From Phytophthora sp. 'mugwort' (lineage: Eukaryota > Oomycota > Peronosporomycetes > Peronosporales > Peronosporaceae): a stretch of DNA of 64,000 nt. This document shows positions 11,030 through 22,770 of the stretch, one piece after another (the first letter of the stretch is position 1; every line of letters begins with the position of its first letter). The stretch covers positions 2,940,001 to 3,004,000 of the forward strand of contig JAUCEF010000003.1 in NCBI GenBank assembly GCA_033558025.1, in the 5' to 3' direction. The notes under the pieces are model-generated. The model saw only the letters and a list, made by a program, of their open reading frames with translations, was not told where the DNA came from and made no database searches. The position numbers were made by a program, and so were the translations under genes.

Positions 11030-12940
11030 GCCCTCCAAAGGTCTGGTTTGTCAGCGCCATAAACCTCGTGCATTCGCCGAGCTGGACTCAGTTGGAGAAT
11101 GTTCGTCTGAGATTCTGGCGGAGCTACCCGGGTTTAAAAGTGATATAATAAAAGGTTTAAGTAGTGCTCGTGCTCGTGTAGCCTCGGTTTTGAAGATGGT
11201 GGACAACGTGAACGTCGATGACCGACCCGCGTTGCTTTACAGAGCTATCATCAGAGCAATAAAAATGATGTCAGGAATTGATGGCAGTTATGACAAACTC
11301 CCTTCTTTTCTGGGGTAATTCGAGCGTTTGAATCCTGGTTCCAGAGTGCGCTGTCAGCTTGACAGTAAGGGGTGATTCTTCCGAGTGTTTCTGTGTTTTG
11401 GCCCCTTAATGGCGACTCAAGACAACTGGGTACCTGTTCTTGAATGTGACAGATGAAGAATGCCAGTACAATGGTGTGTGCGTGTTGGTCGTCAGGAAGG
11501 ACGGCAACTGGGCAAACATCCCGGTTGCAATCGCATCCGTTCACAAAGAGACGGCTGAGAACTTTGAATGGTTCTTTTCCAATTGCATGGCTGCAGGGAT
11601 CAAGCTACCCCCTCCCCCCCCCCACCACCACCACGACCGAGCTACCTTCACAGACAGAGGAAAGCAACGCGATACTCAAGTACGTTTGCACGCCCATGGA
11701 GTCCTTCTTAACATCAAGTTTTGTGCCTGACACATATTCTTCAACGTTTGTAGCCACTTTCGTGTTGTTGATCCCAACATCGACAACATCAAGAGGCTGA
11801 TTTTTCGTCTGCAAGGCGCGACAACATTAGTCGAGTAAAACGAAGCACTAGCAGTGATTGAAGAGCAGTTCCCGGCTGCATGTACCAGGACCGTCAATGG
11901 CCAGAGGCAAATCGAGTCTGTTGCACAATACTTGCGCAAGATTCACCCTGTAAACTGGACGAAGTTCGGCATGCGCTGGATCCTGAAGAACAATAAGCAG
12001 TTGCAACAGAATGGGATGAAGCCCGATCATACGGTGCCCCTTGCGCCCTCTTCGCTGGTAGGACTACAAGTGCAGTGGAGGGGCAAAACAATGCGCTCTT
12101 GCTGGGTGGAGTCTGGGATTGTCAAGTGCTCGAAGCTCTAGTCATACTCTACAACCTGGCCGCGGAAACATTGAATGGCAAGAAGAAGAAAGCAAAGAAG
12201 TGGTTAGCTGCAAAGCACACAGTAAGCCCTCGTGCAAAGGCTATGTTTGAAAAACAAGTCTGGGGTGCTGCTGCCTGTTCTGCACGAAAAAGCACAGATT
12301 CGATTTTCTTGTAGATGACCTGGTACCTAGTATGGATGAGTTCGGCCAAGATGACATGGGCTTACATGCCCCAGTAAGCCGCTAACAGAAGGATCAACAA
12401 TGGCGTACCTTCACTGTGAATTTGGACAGTGGATCTTGCACGCGGTGTGCGGATCGCCGGCAGCTACAGCTTCCTTGCCGCCACAATGTTGCAGCCGTAT
12501 ACAGTCAGAGCGGCAATCAATCGTACTTCAACTGCTGGCGCTCTTCGGTTTTACAACCATGCCTACACGGTAGCTGCATACGCTCAAGCTTTTCAGAGCG
12601 TCGTCATTAGTTCTCCATTCCTGCCGGCACTTCTTCCCGATAGCAATATTCAGCTTCCACCTCTGTACAATCAAGCTGGCGGGTCATCATTTCGCACTCA
12701 CCGTGACGTAGCAGCACGCGAAAAAAGAATTCTAGTCGGGATGAACCGAAGGGATCTGTACCAACGCGAAAACTCACGAAAAAATCAATCGAACAAGGTG
12801 AGAGAGCTGCTATCTCCGCGAAGATACGCGAACACTTCAGCAGTGAAATCGCACAGAAGCGAGGAAAAAGCGGAAAATACAGAGCGGTCGCTGCAGAAAC
12901 CAGAGGGCCGTAATGGTACAAGGTGTCCCAACTGATCTAA
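11030..12940 (+). pseudogene. decayed MULE transposase
   Basis: Several plus-strand fragments in shifting frames resemble a MULE-family transposase. The DDE-core region near 11440-11600 includes NIPVAIASVHKETAENFEWF, the typical 'plays host to the WFF' strand of MULE transposases, followed by a possible FTDRGK aspartate segment near 11650. The C-terminal helical part lies at 11854-12310. A SWIM-type zinc finger follows near 12430-12500 (CTRC then LPCRHNVAAV). Multiple frameshifts and stops separate them. The position between the two TIRs confirms that this was the element's own gene. Confidence 0.7.
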
Positions 12941-13101
12941 CTTATTATTTCTTTAACGAAACTTGTTGCTGTTAACGTTCGTTGTAAGAGTGGTGAGGTA
13001 ACGCTAGCTCATGCACCAATTGCAGTTGCTAGTAGTTAACAGGCTGATAATCATTTTGTAATGGTATACCATGTTATGTTGTTGTACACGTCAGATGGAC
13101 C

Positions 13102-13192
13102 AGTGTTTGAATGCGCAAAGGCGCATTCAAACACTAGTAGTAATCGTGCTGCGTCGTTGTGTTGTTTTTGCAAACAATGACGCAGCACGATT
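13102..13192. repeat. two adjacent hairpins inside the MULE
   Basis: The first hairpin has perfect 15-bp arms (13102-13116 and 13121-13135) around a 4-base loop. The second has 14-bp perfect arms (13142-13155 and 13179-13192), extendable with one mismatch, around a loop of about 23 bases. They lie between the transposase remnant and the right TIR, where they could act as terminator or fold-back structures. Confidence 0.8.
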
Positions 13193-13709
13193 CCTACGTC
13201 ATAGGATTGCCTGCTTCAGTACCCTTTAGCAGCCCTTAAAAACATACCGCATGGGTGCTCGCCGCTCCACCACGTAAGTAAGCCCGGAACACACGCTCGA
13301 TTCCTATGCGCATTGTAGAGGAAGAGATTAGTAACTTGTTGCAATAGTAGATTTGACTTACTCTGGTTCCTGCTTGTGTCATTGCGTAGAGCAGCAGATT
13401 ACCGTCGCGTGCTGTAGCTTAGGCAGCAGATTAAATCTCACCGCATGCATCCTACTCTCAAACAACACAACCGCGCGCGAGTTAGCAAACCCATAATCTT
13501 ATACCGCACATACGAGAACGTACCGAGCAACAGAACCCACGACAGACGGTTGCTGCAACAGCGAAGTAGCGAATCGTAGATTCGCATCGCTGAAGTCCTT
13601 GCAGGAATTCTCCGTCTCGTTTAGCGCACTCCTGCGCTTGCACTGTTATGACTGAACGCCACTAAACAGCGTTCCTTCCTTCGCTGTCCCGTCCCATAAG
13701 GTACAATCG

Positions 13710-13775
13710 TCTTCTTCAAGTTGGGCCGGTCGTGATAATGTTTTATGTATGTGTGGCCGGTGGTGATAATTATCC
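13710..13775 (-). repeat. MULE right terminal inverted repeat
   Basis: It is the inverted partner of 10588-10653 and is followed directly by the second copy of the 9-bp target duplication GTGACTCGG at 13776-13784. Confidence 0.88.
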
Positions 13776-13789
13776 GTGACTCGGACGAC

Positions 13790-14120
13790 GACATTGACGT
13801 CAATGACACAGTGTTTGGCGAGCGTTTCGATGAGGTCCGCCGCTATCATGTGCCATAAATTTTCTTGTAGCCATTAGCGATAGTCTCCGCGGACAAGCCG
13901 TCCAACGCGAAGCGGATCCATTGCGATATTTTGACTCTGTCTGAGGCTTTAAGCTGAAACTTCTTGCCGATTGTGTGATCGCAGAGCTGCTCGCGCAAGT
14001 TCCCATCCCAACAGTCGCGCAATCGCGTTTGGAACGTGCCTTCCTTTTCCGCTGCCGCTCTTGGCGGCGCGCTGATTTTCAAGTTTGCTCTTCTCACGCA
14101 GCCACTTTAGCACAAATTTA
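13790..14120 (-). pseudogene. remnant resembling the C-terminus of a pogo/DDE_1-type transposase
   Basis: Minus-strand frames contain WIRFALDGLSAETIANGYKK, which resembles the helical tail after the DDE core of pogo/Jerky-type transposases (typically W...AW..L...TI.N.FKK). The preceding basic linker is in another frame. Upstream minus-strand sequence to about 14550 shows no DDE motifs that I can place. This is low-confidence pattern recognition only. Confidence 0.35.
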
Positions 14121-14840
14121 CGTATAGACTCGAAGGATGAGTCCCTAAGGTGGGGAAGAACTCATGAATGACCCTAGCGACGTCTTTGGACTCCCCCACA
14201 GATCAGGCGACAGTCAGCTTCTCGCGTGTGGAGAAAAAAAAGACTTCCGCCTTTTACGCGGAGACACTTTGCTTGATGCTCGGTGCATCTTCGAATGAGG
14301 GCACGCCCTCATACCGGAATATTACCAGTACTTCTGTATCGAAAAACCTGCAGCGGAACCGTAAACCGATGCCGCGAAAGGGTGCAAATGATGCACTGTG
14401 ATTGGACGTTCTTTTATGCAGGTGCCCACTACAAGCGGAGGAAGTCGGTACGGCACTACATGAACCTAGTATGGCAACGACGTCTTTTGGAAAATCCAGG
14501 GAAAAGGTTGCAACCCGTTATTTTTTGCCATCTCTGTATGTAACATAACAGTCCTATTAGCACAGCACGCTTAAGAAGGACAGTAAACATCCGTGAATAG
14601 TCCATGCCTGATAGATTGTGGGTTCGACTCAAAATATCATTGCGTGATTCATCGAATCAATCACGCAGCAAATCGCGCAAGGTCTGCGAATCACTTGTGC
14701 TCACTATGTCACATCGTTAAGTACGATAAACTCATAGCGAGCGATAGACCGGCAAGATCAAATGACTGAGAGATTGTTTTAAGGCGATTCGCTCAATCGG
14801 TTAATTTTGGTAAATTTAGGTGGGAAGCACAATATATACT

Positions 14841-14945
14841 AGCGATGCGAGCGATCATGCCAGCGAGGATAGCAGTGTCAGCGAGGATAGCAGTGCCAGC
14901 GAGGATAGCAGCGCTAGCGAGTACAGCAGTGACGAAAAAGGTTAA
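14841..14945 (+). repeat. 18-bp minisatellite coding Ser/Glu/Asp repeats
   Basis: An 18-bp unit (AGCGAGGATAGCAGTGCC and variants) repeats about five times. In one plus frame it reads as an acidic serine tract (SEDSSA units) ending in a stop at about 14943. It may be the acidic tail of a lost gene or simple repeat expansion. Confidence 0.7.
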
Positions 14946-16232
14946 AGCTGAGTTATGTAGCTAACTCGATCTAGTGACAGTGACAATTTTTTCAATGATG
15001 GCAGTGACAAAATTTTCAGTGGTGACAGTGACAATTTTTCAATGGTGACCGTGACAAAATTTTCTATGGTGAGAGAAAAATAAAAACTTATGGTGACAAC
15101 TTAGAAATCAGGAGACAACTTTTTACTGGTGACAATAACAATTTTGCGTTGGTGACAGTGACAAAATTTTAAAGGTGACAATTTACAAAAATCGTATGTA
15201 TTTTTTCTGGCTTTACGTGTCGTGACAAAGGGAGAAACTGTACACCGAATGCAGGGACGCATAAGGAGTGCGCCCGGATCGTGTCGGCACAAAAGGAATT
15301 AGATCTACATTTCGCTGGCGGGAGATGTGGGTTGAGGTTGTGTACGTTGATATTTGGACGTTTTTGCGGATGGCACGGGTTTCTTTCCAATTTGGCGTTT
15401 GGATAGGTTTTCGAGTGGTCGTCCACACCAAGGCGCCCAAGTTCGCCTTGCCCTGAGCTACAATGTGGTAGCAGCTCTTGAATTTGTTGTAGAACCTGCA
15501 CCCGCAGACACACTTCTCAATATTAACAATTCAACCACTCTCTGGCATAGAGCATACCTGAGCGACCACGACACGACATTTTTGGTACAGCTGAGCGGCG
15601 CTCGCTCGCTGCTCACCTACCAGGAGTGTTTCTCCAAGGATGAACATAACTTCATTCTCATCAGTAGTTTCCTCGACCGATACTCGGAAAGTCTGGTCGA
15701 TCGCCAAACAAAGCTCCTCAAGCTCTTCAGATTCTTGAGGACTCTACTCCTTTAATCTGGGTAGCTGCTTGACTCGACAAACAGCTGAGATGTCCATGGC
15801 ATAGACAGCCACACATCCCATAAAGATCACAGCGGCTGCAGTTTTTGTTATCACGGTGGAAGGAGGCTAGATAGCACTCTCAGCGTGCGGTATGCGCTTG
15901 TGTGCATCACTTACGACTGTAAAAACGTAACGTTCAACTGTCGCTGCATGTGATATCTGGGTTCATCAGCGTATTTCTTTAGCATAGCATTGAGTATCTC
16001 ACTGGGGTTATTTATTGTTGCATATCCAATTAGGGGTATGAAACACCTGTCATCGCCAAATCGGCTTTCCATCCATTGCTCGGCGAAATATTTGACGACC
16101 CCCCCCCCTAAACCAGCTGTGGGATCGTGCTCCAGCTCGCGAGTACTTCATTATTCTCGGTGTAGTAAACAGTCATTTTATCAGTGTAGTTGATACGGAT
16201 AATTCCATTCACAACCGCCTTCCGATGTTCTG
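14946..16232. other. repeat-bearing stretch without a recognisable gene
   Basis: Between about 14970 and 15180 a degenerate repeat of roughly 25-30 bp alternates GGTGACAGTGACAA with a T-rich half. The rest has no recognisable coding content. Confidence 0.5.
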
Positions 16233-16505
16233 TTACGCACGCTGTACAGCACATAACATCGGGAAGGTGGCCGATCCAAACTCGCTCACCTGCTGGAATC
16301 CGTTGAGCTGAGCATCTTCTGTATCTCCCATGACTGCACCGATAGAAAGAGTTGAACTTGGCTGCACTTGCTTGACCAGCCGAACAAATGCTTTCAGATG
16401 CACTGCGTGCTCCTTTGCAGTGCGACGACTAACGACAATGATTGCCGCAAGCTGGTACGACCGGGATGCGTCTGAGAATCCGCACGTGATGACGGGTTTA
16501 ACCAA
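16233..16505 (-). pseudogene. MULE transposase fragment
   Basis: A 90-codon minus-strand frame contains YQLAAIIVVSRRTAKEHAVH and VMGDTEDAQLNGF. This strand-and-aspartate segment is characteristic of the DDE core of abundant Phytophthora MULE transposases. A related plus-strand copy lies at 18690-19780. Only the central domain survives here. Confidence 0.65.
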
Positions 16506-18554
16506 GATCGCTCAAATTGAACGTAGCGTCAGCATGAGATAGACTAAAACGACCCCCGGATACATACTCAATAACAAGGGCACGTCTTTATACCCCAACT
16601 ATAAATGAATCAGCATCTGTGCCCTTTCCAAATTTAGTAAACCCTTTTGCATCTTCATCATGGCCAAAGCAAAACGCCTTCGTAAGACCACCAGTTAAAT
16701 TAAAGGCCTTCTATCGAACGGTTTCTCGTACAGCTTTAGCAGATTTCTTTGTTCCCTGAAGAATATGTAAGTACTTGGCTCAATTGGAACTTGGGCTAAA
16801 GTCGGGTACCCTTTTGTTGACTTAATGGTTGCTCAGAACGAGTATGTGAGGTATCGAGCACTCATCTTGGTGTAGGGCGAACTTCTTCAGCTCGCGGACC
16901 TTTGCACTGGGCATGTTCATCACGGACGTGTTCAATTCCGTTGTGATATATGTGCCCCTGCTTTGCCACCTAGCAGACTCACACTTTCGGCATATACTTT
17001 CACGCTCCCGCAAGCTTGCAAGTCTGACTGACACAACATAACCTTCTCTCTGTCATGATGTAATCGCTCCCTTTGCAAACCTTGAATTGGCAGGATGGGT
17101 CTGTGTGCACCACTCGTGAACAGCAAAGCCCCTCAGTGTTTTAACTCTGACACAGCTTGTTCAAAATCGAACTCGCCCAGCTTCTGCCAGATTTACAAGA
17201 TCCGTGTCATGTTAACGTTCCTTCCCCCTCGCCTGCGGCTGCGCCTCGTGTTGTCCCCCCCCCCGCTACAATGTCACATCGCGTTCAAATGCCACCTCAA
17301 GTTCAAATGCCACATCAAGTTCAAATGTTACCTCTCTGGCTCCAACGTCACCGCTCTGAGCTCCAATGTCACCTCACTTTTAAATATTGCCTCTCCGGAC
17401 CCATTCACCTGCCTCGATCTCCTTGTTGCCACGCATTAATACAAACTGTTTCCATCTGCTCGCCCTCGTTCTGAGCTCGCTGGCTAAGATCCAATGCTAC
17501 CTGCTTCAATCGGCTTGTTGCCACGCATTGAGACAAACTGTTTCGCCGCCCTCCTTCTTTCTGAGCTCGCTGGATACTACTAGTAGGTTTTAAACAACTG
17601 TGTCACACCTCTGTCATTTTCTCACTCTCTCCTGCTGTCCGATGAATCTTTCAAAAGAACCACGACTGATTCAGGCAAGGTTACGCTAGCTGAGGCGACA
17701 AGTCCTGGATTCCTGTGACCCAACTTCTTTTGGTCTCAAACTGTGCTTATCAACGCTATTTACTGTGAAACCACACCATTTCATAGGAGGTCATATGAAT
17801 AGCATAATTACCCTATGAAATTCATCCATACTGCTGTGCAGTTTATCCGTATTGTTTATGCGATTCCACCGGTTTCATTAAAACACCGTGGCCCGTGGTC
17901 ATTGGGATGAGAACGGTAGAATCCCACAGACAAGACAGATGAGACCTACACATGAATCATGCAATCGTACGTATGAACTGGTAATTGCACCGAGAAACTG
18001 GACAGGACGAGTAAAATCACAGACCATAGCGAAATCCACGCAAAACGATGTGGTATACACGATTTTGCGTAAATAGTGTCAGCGTTCCTACGAACCATCT
18101 CCAAAACGCCAGTAAGCACTAGCAGCGGCAGTGTGACAGTGTGAGAGCCAGTGGCACTAGCAAGAAGCGGTGTTAGTATGAGCGCCAGTGGCAGCAGCAG
18201 AAAACAGTGACAGTGTGAATGCCAGACACCAGTAAGAAGCAGTGATAGTGTTAGCGCCAGTGACACCAGCAGGAAGCAGTGACAGTGTGAGCACCGGTGA
18301 CTCGGCCAAACTGCCTCGCAATAAGTATTGCTGGGAAGAACTGTGCACGGTTCAGTCGAAGCTGCGACGAATTTGTGGAGACAGAATTTTGTTGTTCTCC
18401 AGTTACGCATACGGATCTGTATCGCCAATGCCTAAAATGGAAAGGCGTGCAGCATCTGATGGAACAGCATAAATAAAGAAGTTTATACTCCAGAAAGACG
18501 AGTGCGGCATTTCTCCTCAGCTACTTCCTAGCTGCCTCCGCCGCCATTGAGATA
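16506..18554. other. low-complexity, gene-poor stretch
   Basis: No gene is recognisable. A C-rich tract with repeated CAAGTTCAAATGCCAC-like units lies at about 17270-17400. A degenerate GTGACAGTGTGAGCGCCAGTG-type repeat lies at about 18110-18300. Confidence 0.45.
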
Positions 18555-18654
18555 TCGTCGAGCCCAAGCGGGGTTATCCAATATTGTCTCAGCTGACTAA
18601 CCGTGCGACTAGTTAGCTGAGACAGTGCTGGTTAACCCCGATTGGGCTCGACGA
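18555..18654. repeat. imperfect inverted repeat, MITE-like
   Basis: The left arm (18555-18600) and right arm (18613-18654) begin and end with TCGTCGAGCCCAA and its complement. They continue through GGGGTTA-CCA and TGTCTCAGCT with a few mismatches, around a short loop. It resembles a small fold-back or a solo TIR pair. No target duplication is clear. Confidence 0.7.
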
Positions 18655-18689
18655 CTAAAGCGACTGAAGGGCACCAAGAAGCTTGGTCC

Positions 18690-19780
18690 ATGCGGTGAAA
18701 GATCTTATAAAGGATCATGTGTTCGACCCCACTGGAGATCTGGACAAGGCGTTTTCTTTGGAGGACGTGAAAACGAGTCGTTCATGTATACGTTATGAAG
18801 GGGGCGGACGGCGATTCGTTTATTGTTGGAGCCACTAGTCGAGCGCTGATAAATGAGGATATCGAACATGCATCGCGAAGTCGATTCACCCTGTCCCACG
18901 AGGATGCACCCTTTAAACTAAGGGACCTAGCCTATTCTGTGATTATCTGAGGCTTTTCAGACGCTACCCAATCTTATCAGCTCGCCGCCATTTTTGTTGT
19001 AAGCCGCCGTACCGCAAAGGAATACGGAATGTGCCTACGGTCACTTATGTGCATGATCAAGAAATCAAGTCCAGCTACCCTCCACTTTGACGCGGTCATG
19101 GGTGATGCAGAAGACACGGGCCCCAATAGGTTCCTGAGTTATCGTCCGCTACGTATATGATGTTCTTTTTCCACGTGCTGTACAACGTACGGAAGCATAC
19201 TTGACACTTGTCACCGCTTGATCGCAAAGTGGTGACGTATGGGATACTGCAGATTCACTATACATCTAACATGAATGTGTATTATTCGGAGAAAGACGAG
19301 GTGCAGAATGGCGAGCATGGAAGCGTTTGCCTGCTATTTTTGCAGCGCAGTGGATTACACAGTAGATATTGGCGATAGCAGATTTTGCATTCGTCAAGCG
19401 GATTTGCTACGTCGAATAACCCCTATGTGACCTTCAATGCCCTACTGAAACGAAGACGACGGTTCTACATGCAATGGCTACTACGTGTGGGTCAGATTAG
19501 CGTCCAGGATGATGCGGTCGAACTCCGGTTACCGAGAACCACGTTCAGCAACTGGCTCCGTTCATGGCCAGACCGGCCTCGTCCTTTGATCACGACGGAG
19601 CGAGTTGTCGATCACGCAACGGATAACCCTAGTCTATGCCGGGTAAATCAACTTCGAAAGGGCGATATGGCCGACGCGGAAGAACTGGAAGAGCTTCGCT
19701 CTGCTTTGGACGGGCCATTCAATGCTATAGTTGAGAACGAACGGAAAGTGGTGACCAAATGTTGGGCTTTGTTCTGCTAG
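18690..19780 (+). pseudogene. MULE transposase, degenerate but long
   Basis: Plus-strand fragments cover most of a Phytophthora-type MULE transposase. A region near 18740-18900 includes a degenerate DATFKL-like first-aspartate segment (EDAPFKL). YQLAAIFVVSRRTAKEYGM and VMGDAEDTGPNRF lie at about 18980-19120, and FFHVLYNVRK at about 19165. A NNP..TFNALLKR segment lies near 19415, in an intact 131-codon C-terminal frame (19385-19780). At least three frame changes separate these pieces, so the gene is dead. It is more similar to the 16233-16505 fragment than to the transposase of the 10588-13775 element. Confidence 0.7.
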
Positions 19781-20399
19781 CGCGAGAACTGTGAGCGTGC
19801 GCGGCGACACTCTACAAGAGTGTAGTCACTTGGTCGCTCTGGCATGCCCATATTTCACCATGCCTAAGGGAGATGGATAGTTGACGTGGAGAAGAGTGCG
19901 TGCGCACGCATGCTTTTAAAGAAGCACACAACCTGTTACCATATCATTGTTGGACACAAGGATAAGGAGCTGGGAAAACCTGGCTCCGACGACATAACCG
20001 CCAAACAATTCAATCGTCAGATACGGAAGACGAGTACGAGCAAGAACAATCTTCAGCCAAGAAAAGCATTCGGCATCAGGTAGTGTTCCGGACCCGTTGC
20101 CTGTATCAGGTGCACTTCAGGTCGACCCATGCTTGCATCTTGGGCGTTGAACATTCAGTTGTTACTTTGTCCAGACACTTAGTATTTCGGGTAATACGCA
20201 TGTAACTTGATTCGGGTTCTTTAATTAACCGTCATCCTCATGAACGGTCACCGCGCTTTTTCTCGAGTGTCATCCCACTCTCGAGTGTTACCACGCTTTC
20301 GAGTGTCACTATTTGCAGGAGCGGCATCGCAGTTTCTGGTGTCACGGCGCTCTTCACTGTCACTGCTCGCTCTACAAACCGGCTCGCGTTTCTTTTGCG
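19781..20399. other. spacer with no recognisable gene
   Basis: Only short frames are present. CTCGAGTGT-type units recur near 20260-20310. Confidence 0.4.
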
Positions 20400-21065
20400 A
20401 CCTCAATCAACGGTCTCACCATTCGCTTTTTCCTCATTGCTACCCCCACTACTCTCGCTGGTGTTGATTCTGCTGTCGCTCCAACTGCCATCACTGACAA
20501 GCTGCACTTCCTGTTGTGGCTCCTGATGGCGCCTGCGAACATGCTGATTGAGGAAGTTTCCGATCGCGTACGTGTTCCCGCAGGATGGGCATCGGTACGG
20601 CCCTCCGTGCATGACATTGTTGCCTATGGTCCATCAGCTCAGCGCTCGAATGCGCCAGCGTCATACTGTGATCGCAGGGCAACGATCAGTATACCACCGC
20701 TTCGGGTTCCTGGGGCACGCCATTAACCTGTCACGTAGCAATGCGGACGCACAGTAAGGCGGCGACATACTGCCTCAGCGCGAGCTAGGTCTTCGCAAAA
20801 TAGGACCATACAGCCCTGTCAATGCGAATAGTTCTACGCCGGCTACGATCCACTTGACCACTGAAGCAGCGGGGTACACGTGCAGGCAGGTGTCATCCAT
20901 GAGAGCTATTATCATTGAAGCTGTCACGTGTTCATGTTCGAGGAGAGCCGCAGCAGTTTCGAAACCAGGAAAGTCACGATGCGCAGCTTGGTCGCCTCCT
21001 CCAGGGTGCGATTTCAAAAAACAAAAAAGCGTGCCGGTTTGTGACATCAACACACCAAGCCGCAT
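20400..21065 (-). pseudogene. remnant of a dioxygenase-like protein with C-terminal C2H2 zinc fingers
   Basis: On the minus strand, 20775-21065 encodes a segment with HPGGGDQAAHRDFP, whose H-x-D pair resembles the iron site of 2OG-Fe(II)-type folds. Downstream in the same direction, another frame encodes CDHSMTLAHSSAELMDHRQQCH, a degenerate finger. A canonical C2H2 finger then follows (CPSC...FLNQHVRRRH, near 20530-20600). From memory this order resembles uncharacterised oomycete proteins. The frames are discontinuous, so this is a decayed gene. The enzyme assignment is tentative; the zinc finger is clear. Confidence 0.4.
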
Positions 21066-21949
21066 TAATGCTCACCAGACCGCTAACATATCGTGAATGG
21101 CCTGGAGCGTGGGCGTCAACTCTGTGCTGACTGCTTACATGCGGAATCGTCGCGGCCTTCCTCGTGCACCCTTCCACAAACAGGGTCGTAATTCCGATTC
21201 CCAGCTTGATTGGGAGCCCCGTCGCACTCTTCACGATTCATACGCAGTCACGAATTACGAAACTTCGGTTCCAAAACTCGGCGATGTCAACCGGTCGCAA
21301 ATTGCGCCATTCCTTAACCTATTGCTGCTATGCACAAACCGCTTCGCGCGTCTGCACCCTCCTTCTAAGCGTGGCGATACTGTGCTGGTCGTGTACCGCA
21401 GCGGTGCTCTGCTGCTCATGGCTCAAGGCAGCGCTGTGTGTGTGCTGGGCTCGGCCAGCAGTGTGGGCGGCGGGGCGCCTCTTTCTCAGACCATCGCGTT
21501 GATAAATGGGTGCCCCATGTGTAAGAGTTTGATTGGTTGCTTTCGAGATGTTGCAAGACCGATCGCGCAGAACGAGCAGTGCAACCCCCCCCCCCCCGGC
21601 GATCTGTGAGATTGCCTTTAATGCCTCTCATGGGATGGGGCCCGGGGTCGTGGCGCGGGAATAGATCGAGTGGAGGCGAAATGCACGGGCCTCCAGACTT
21701 CTGCCACCGGCAGAATTAGAGTTGAGCTACTGGCAGATATATGAGCGCAATGCTCTGCCGCAACCAGAAATTCTCTAAGCCAATGCTTCTGACCGCGACG
21801 GTTTCGCACAACTTCAATGCTGCCAGAAGCGCAAGAGACCAGCTCGACCCGACCAGCAAGCAGATGGCGCGACGAAGCGTGTCCGATACTACACCGAGTT
21901 TGAGGCGACTGTGAAGCAAATGAAAAAAAAAAAATCTCTTCAACACTCC
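21066..21949. other. spacer with no recognisable gene
   Basis: A 170-codon plus frame at 21097-21609 has no recognisable motif and ends in a C-rich run. I regard it as chance. Confidence 0.4.
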
Positions 21950-22770
21950 CATGTCCGCTACAAGCATATAAGAAAACCTGTGCGCAACTCCGTAACTGTG
22001 TACCATGCTCATTCAATGGGAACGACTTTGATGAAGGATATCAAGCGTCTGTGTTCTACTGTTGAGGTTATCGACCTGACAGGACCGGACAATGCTACTA
22101 AAGTGGAAGCTGCGCCTACCCCTTGCCGAGCCTGAATAATTTGCTGCATGCTGGACGACTTCAAAGATTGCTGGCCGGATGGGTCACGGAAAAGTGCGAG
22201 TGCGAAAATCCCTCAGCTCCTCCGGTTTGCTGACTACGGCGACCTGAATTCATGCGAAAGATATTAAGACTGCTTTCGTGGTGTGTGCAACCATGTCGGG
22301 GCCGGTATTTATCGCACACCAGGCGATTGCGCATGCAATGGGATATGTTCAAACGTCCCGCACGAGCTACGCGGACTAGAGCTCGGGCGATAAAGTTAGG
22401 GAATGTTTGCACCACGGAGTACGTTGCCGTTGGCTGTGTGATTGGGGAATACTCTGGCATCCTCTCCACTCATGACTATGATAAGGACACATTGACTATC
22501 AGCGAGTGCTGCGATTAAGTTGTCGCGAAAACCTGTTTACATCGATGCGAAGGATTGCGGGGAAGTAAACGCGTTTTATTAACCACTCTTGTCTCCTAAC
22601 CGCATCTCCGCGGAATCTCTGTACAGGAGAACTACTAACGTTCTGGCCGTCGATGTAAAACAGATTCGCGCGGAGGAAAACGTCACGGCAACCTTCGGCG
22701 ACAAGTTGTGGTTCGCGTGTGCTTGTGGGCAACCGCACGCACAGGGTTACGTAACCCGTGTCAACCGTTG
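21950..22770 (+). pseudogene. decayed SET-domain methyltransferase-like gene
   Basis: Plus-strand fragments in several frames follow the order of an oomycete SET-domain protein. A basic N-terminal region lies at 21911-22135. A Cys-containing pre-SET-like stretch lies near 22270-22370. The SET start resembles VCTTEYVAVGCVIGEYSG (about 22410-22455). The SET end/post-SET region resembles ENVTATFGDKLWFACACGQPHA (about 22675-22740), equivalent to the usual TVDYG...WF.C.CG. Stops and frameshifts separate the blocks. Such SET genes are often dispersed near repeats in these genomes. Confidence 0.5.

Larger units (their letters stand above)
10588..13775. mobile_element. Mutator-like element (MULE) with TIRs and 9-bp target duplication
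   Basis: The 3,188-bp element is bounded by inverted repeats of about 66 bp (10588-10653 and 13710-13775) starting GGATAATTATCA. It is flanked by the direct repeat GTGACTCGG at 10579-10587 and 13776-13784. A 9-bp duplication and long TIRs are diagnostic of MULEs. Remnants of a plus-strand transposase lie inside. The TIRs differ from each other at only a few positions, so the element is fairly old but still delimited. Confidence 0.9.

Noticed and set aside
11610..11640. His/Pro codon tract as a gene feature
   Set aside because: It is a C-rich low-complexity run inside a decayed transposase.
14600..14640. tRNA-like B-box (GGTTCGACTC)
   Set aside because: No acceptor stem, A-box or anticodon arm could be paired around it.
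18700..18750. tRNA-like GTTCGACCCC
   Set aside because: The flanking bases do not form a T stem, and the segment reads as part of a MULE remnant.
21097..21609. 170-codon plus-strand frame as a gene
   Set aside because: It has no recognisable domain, odd composition and a homopolymer end in a transposon graveyard.
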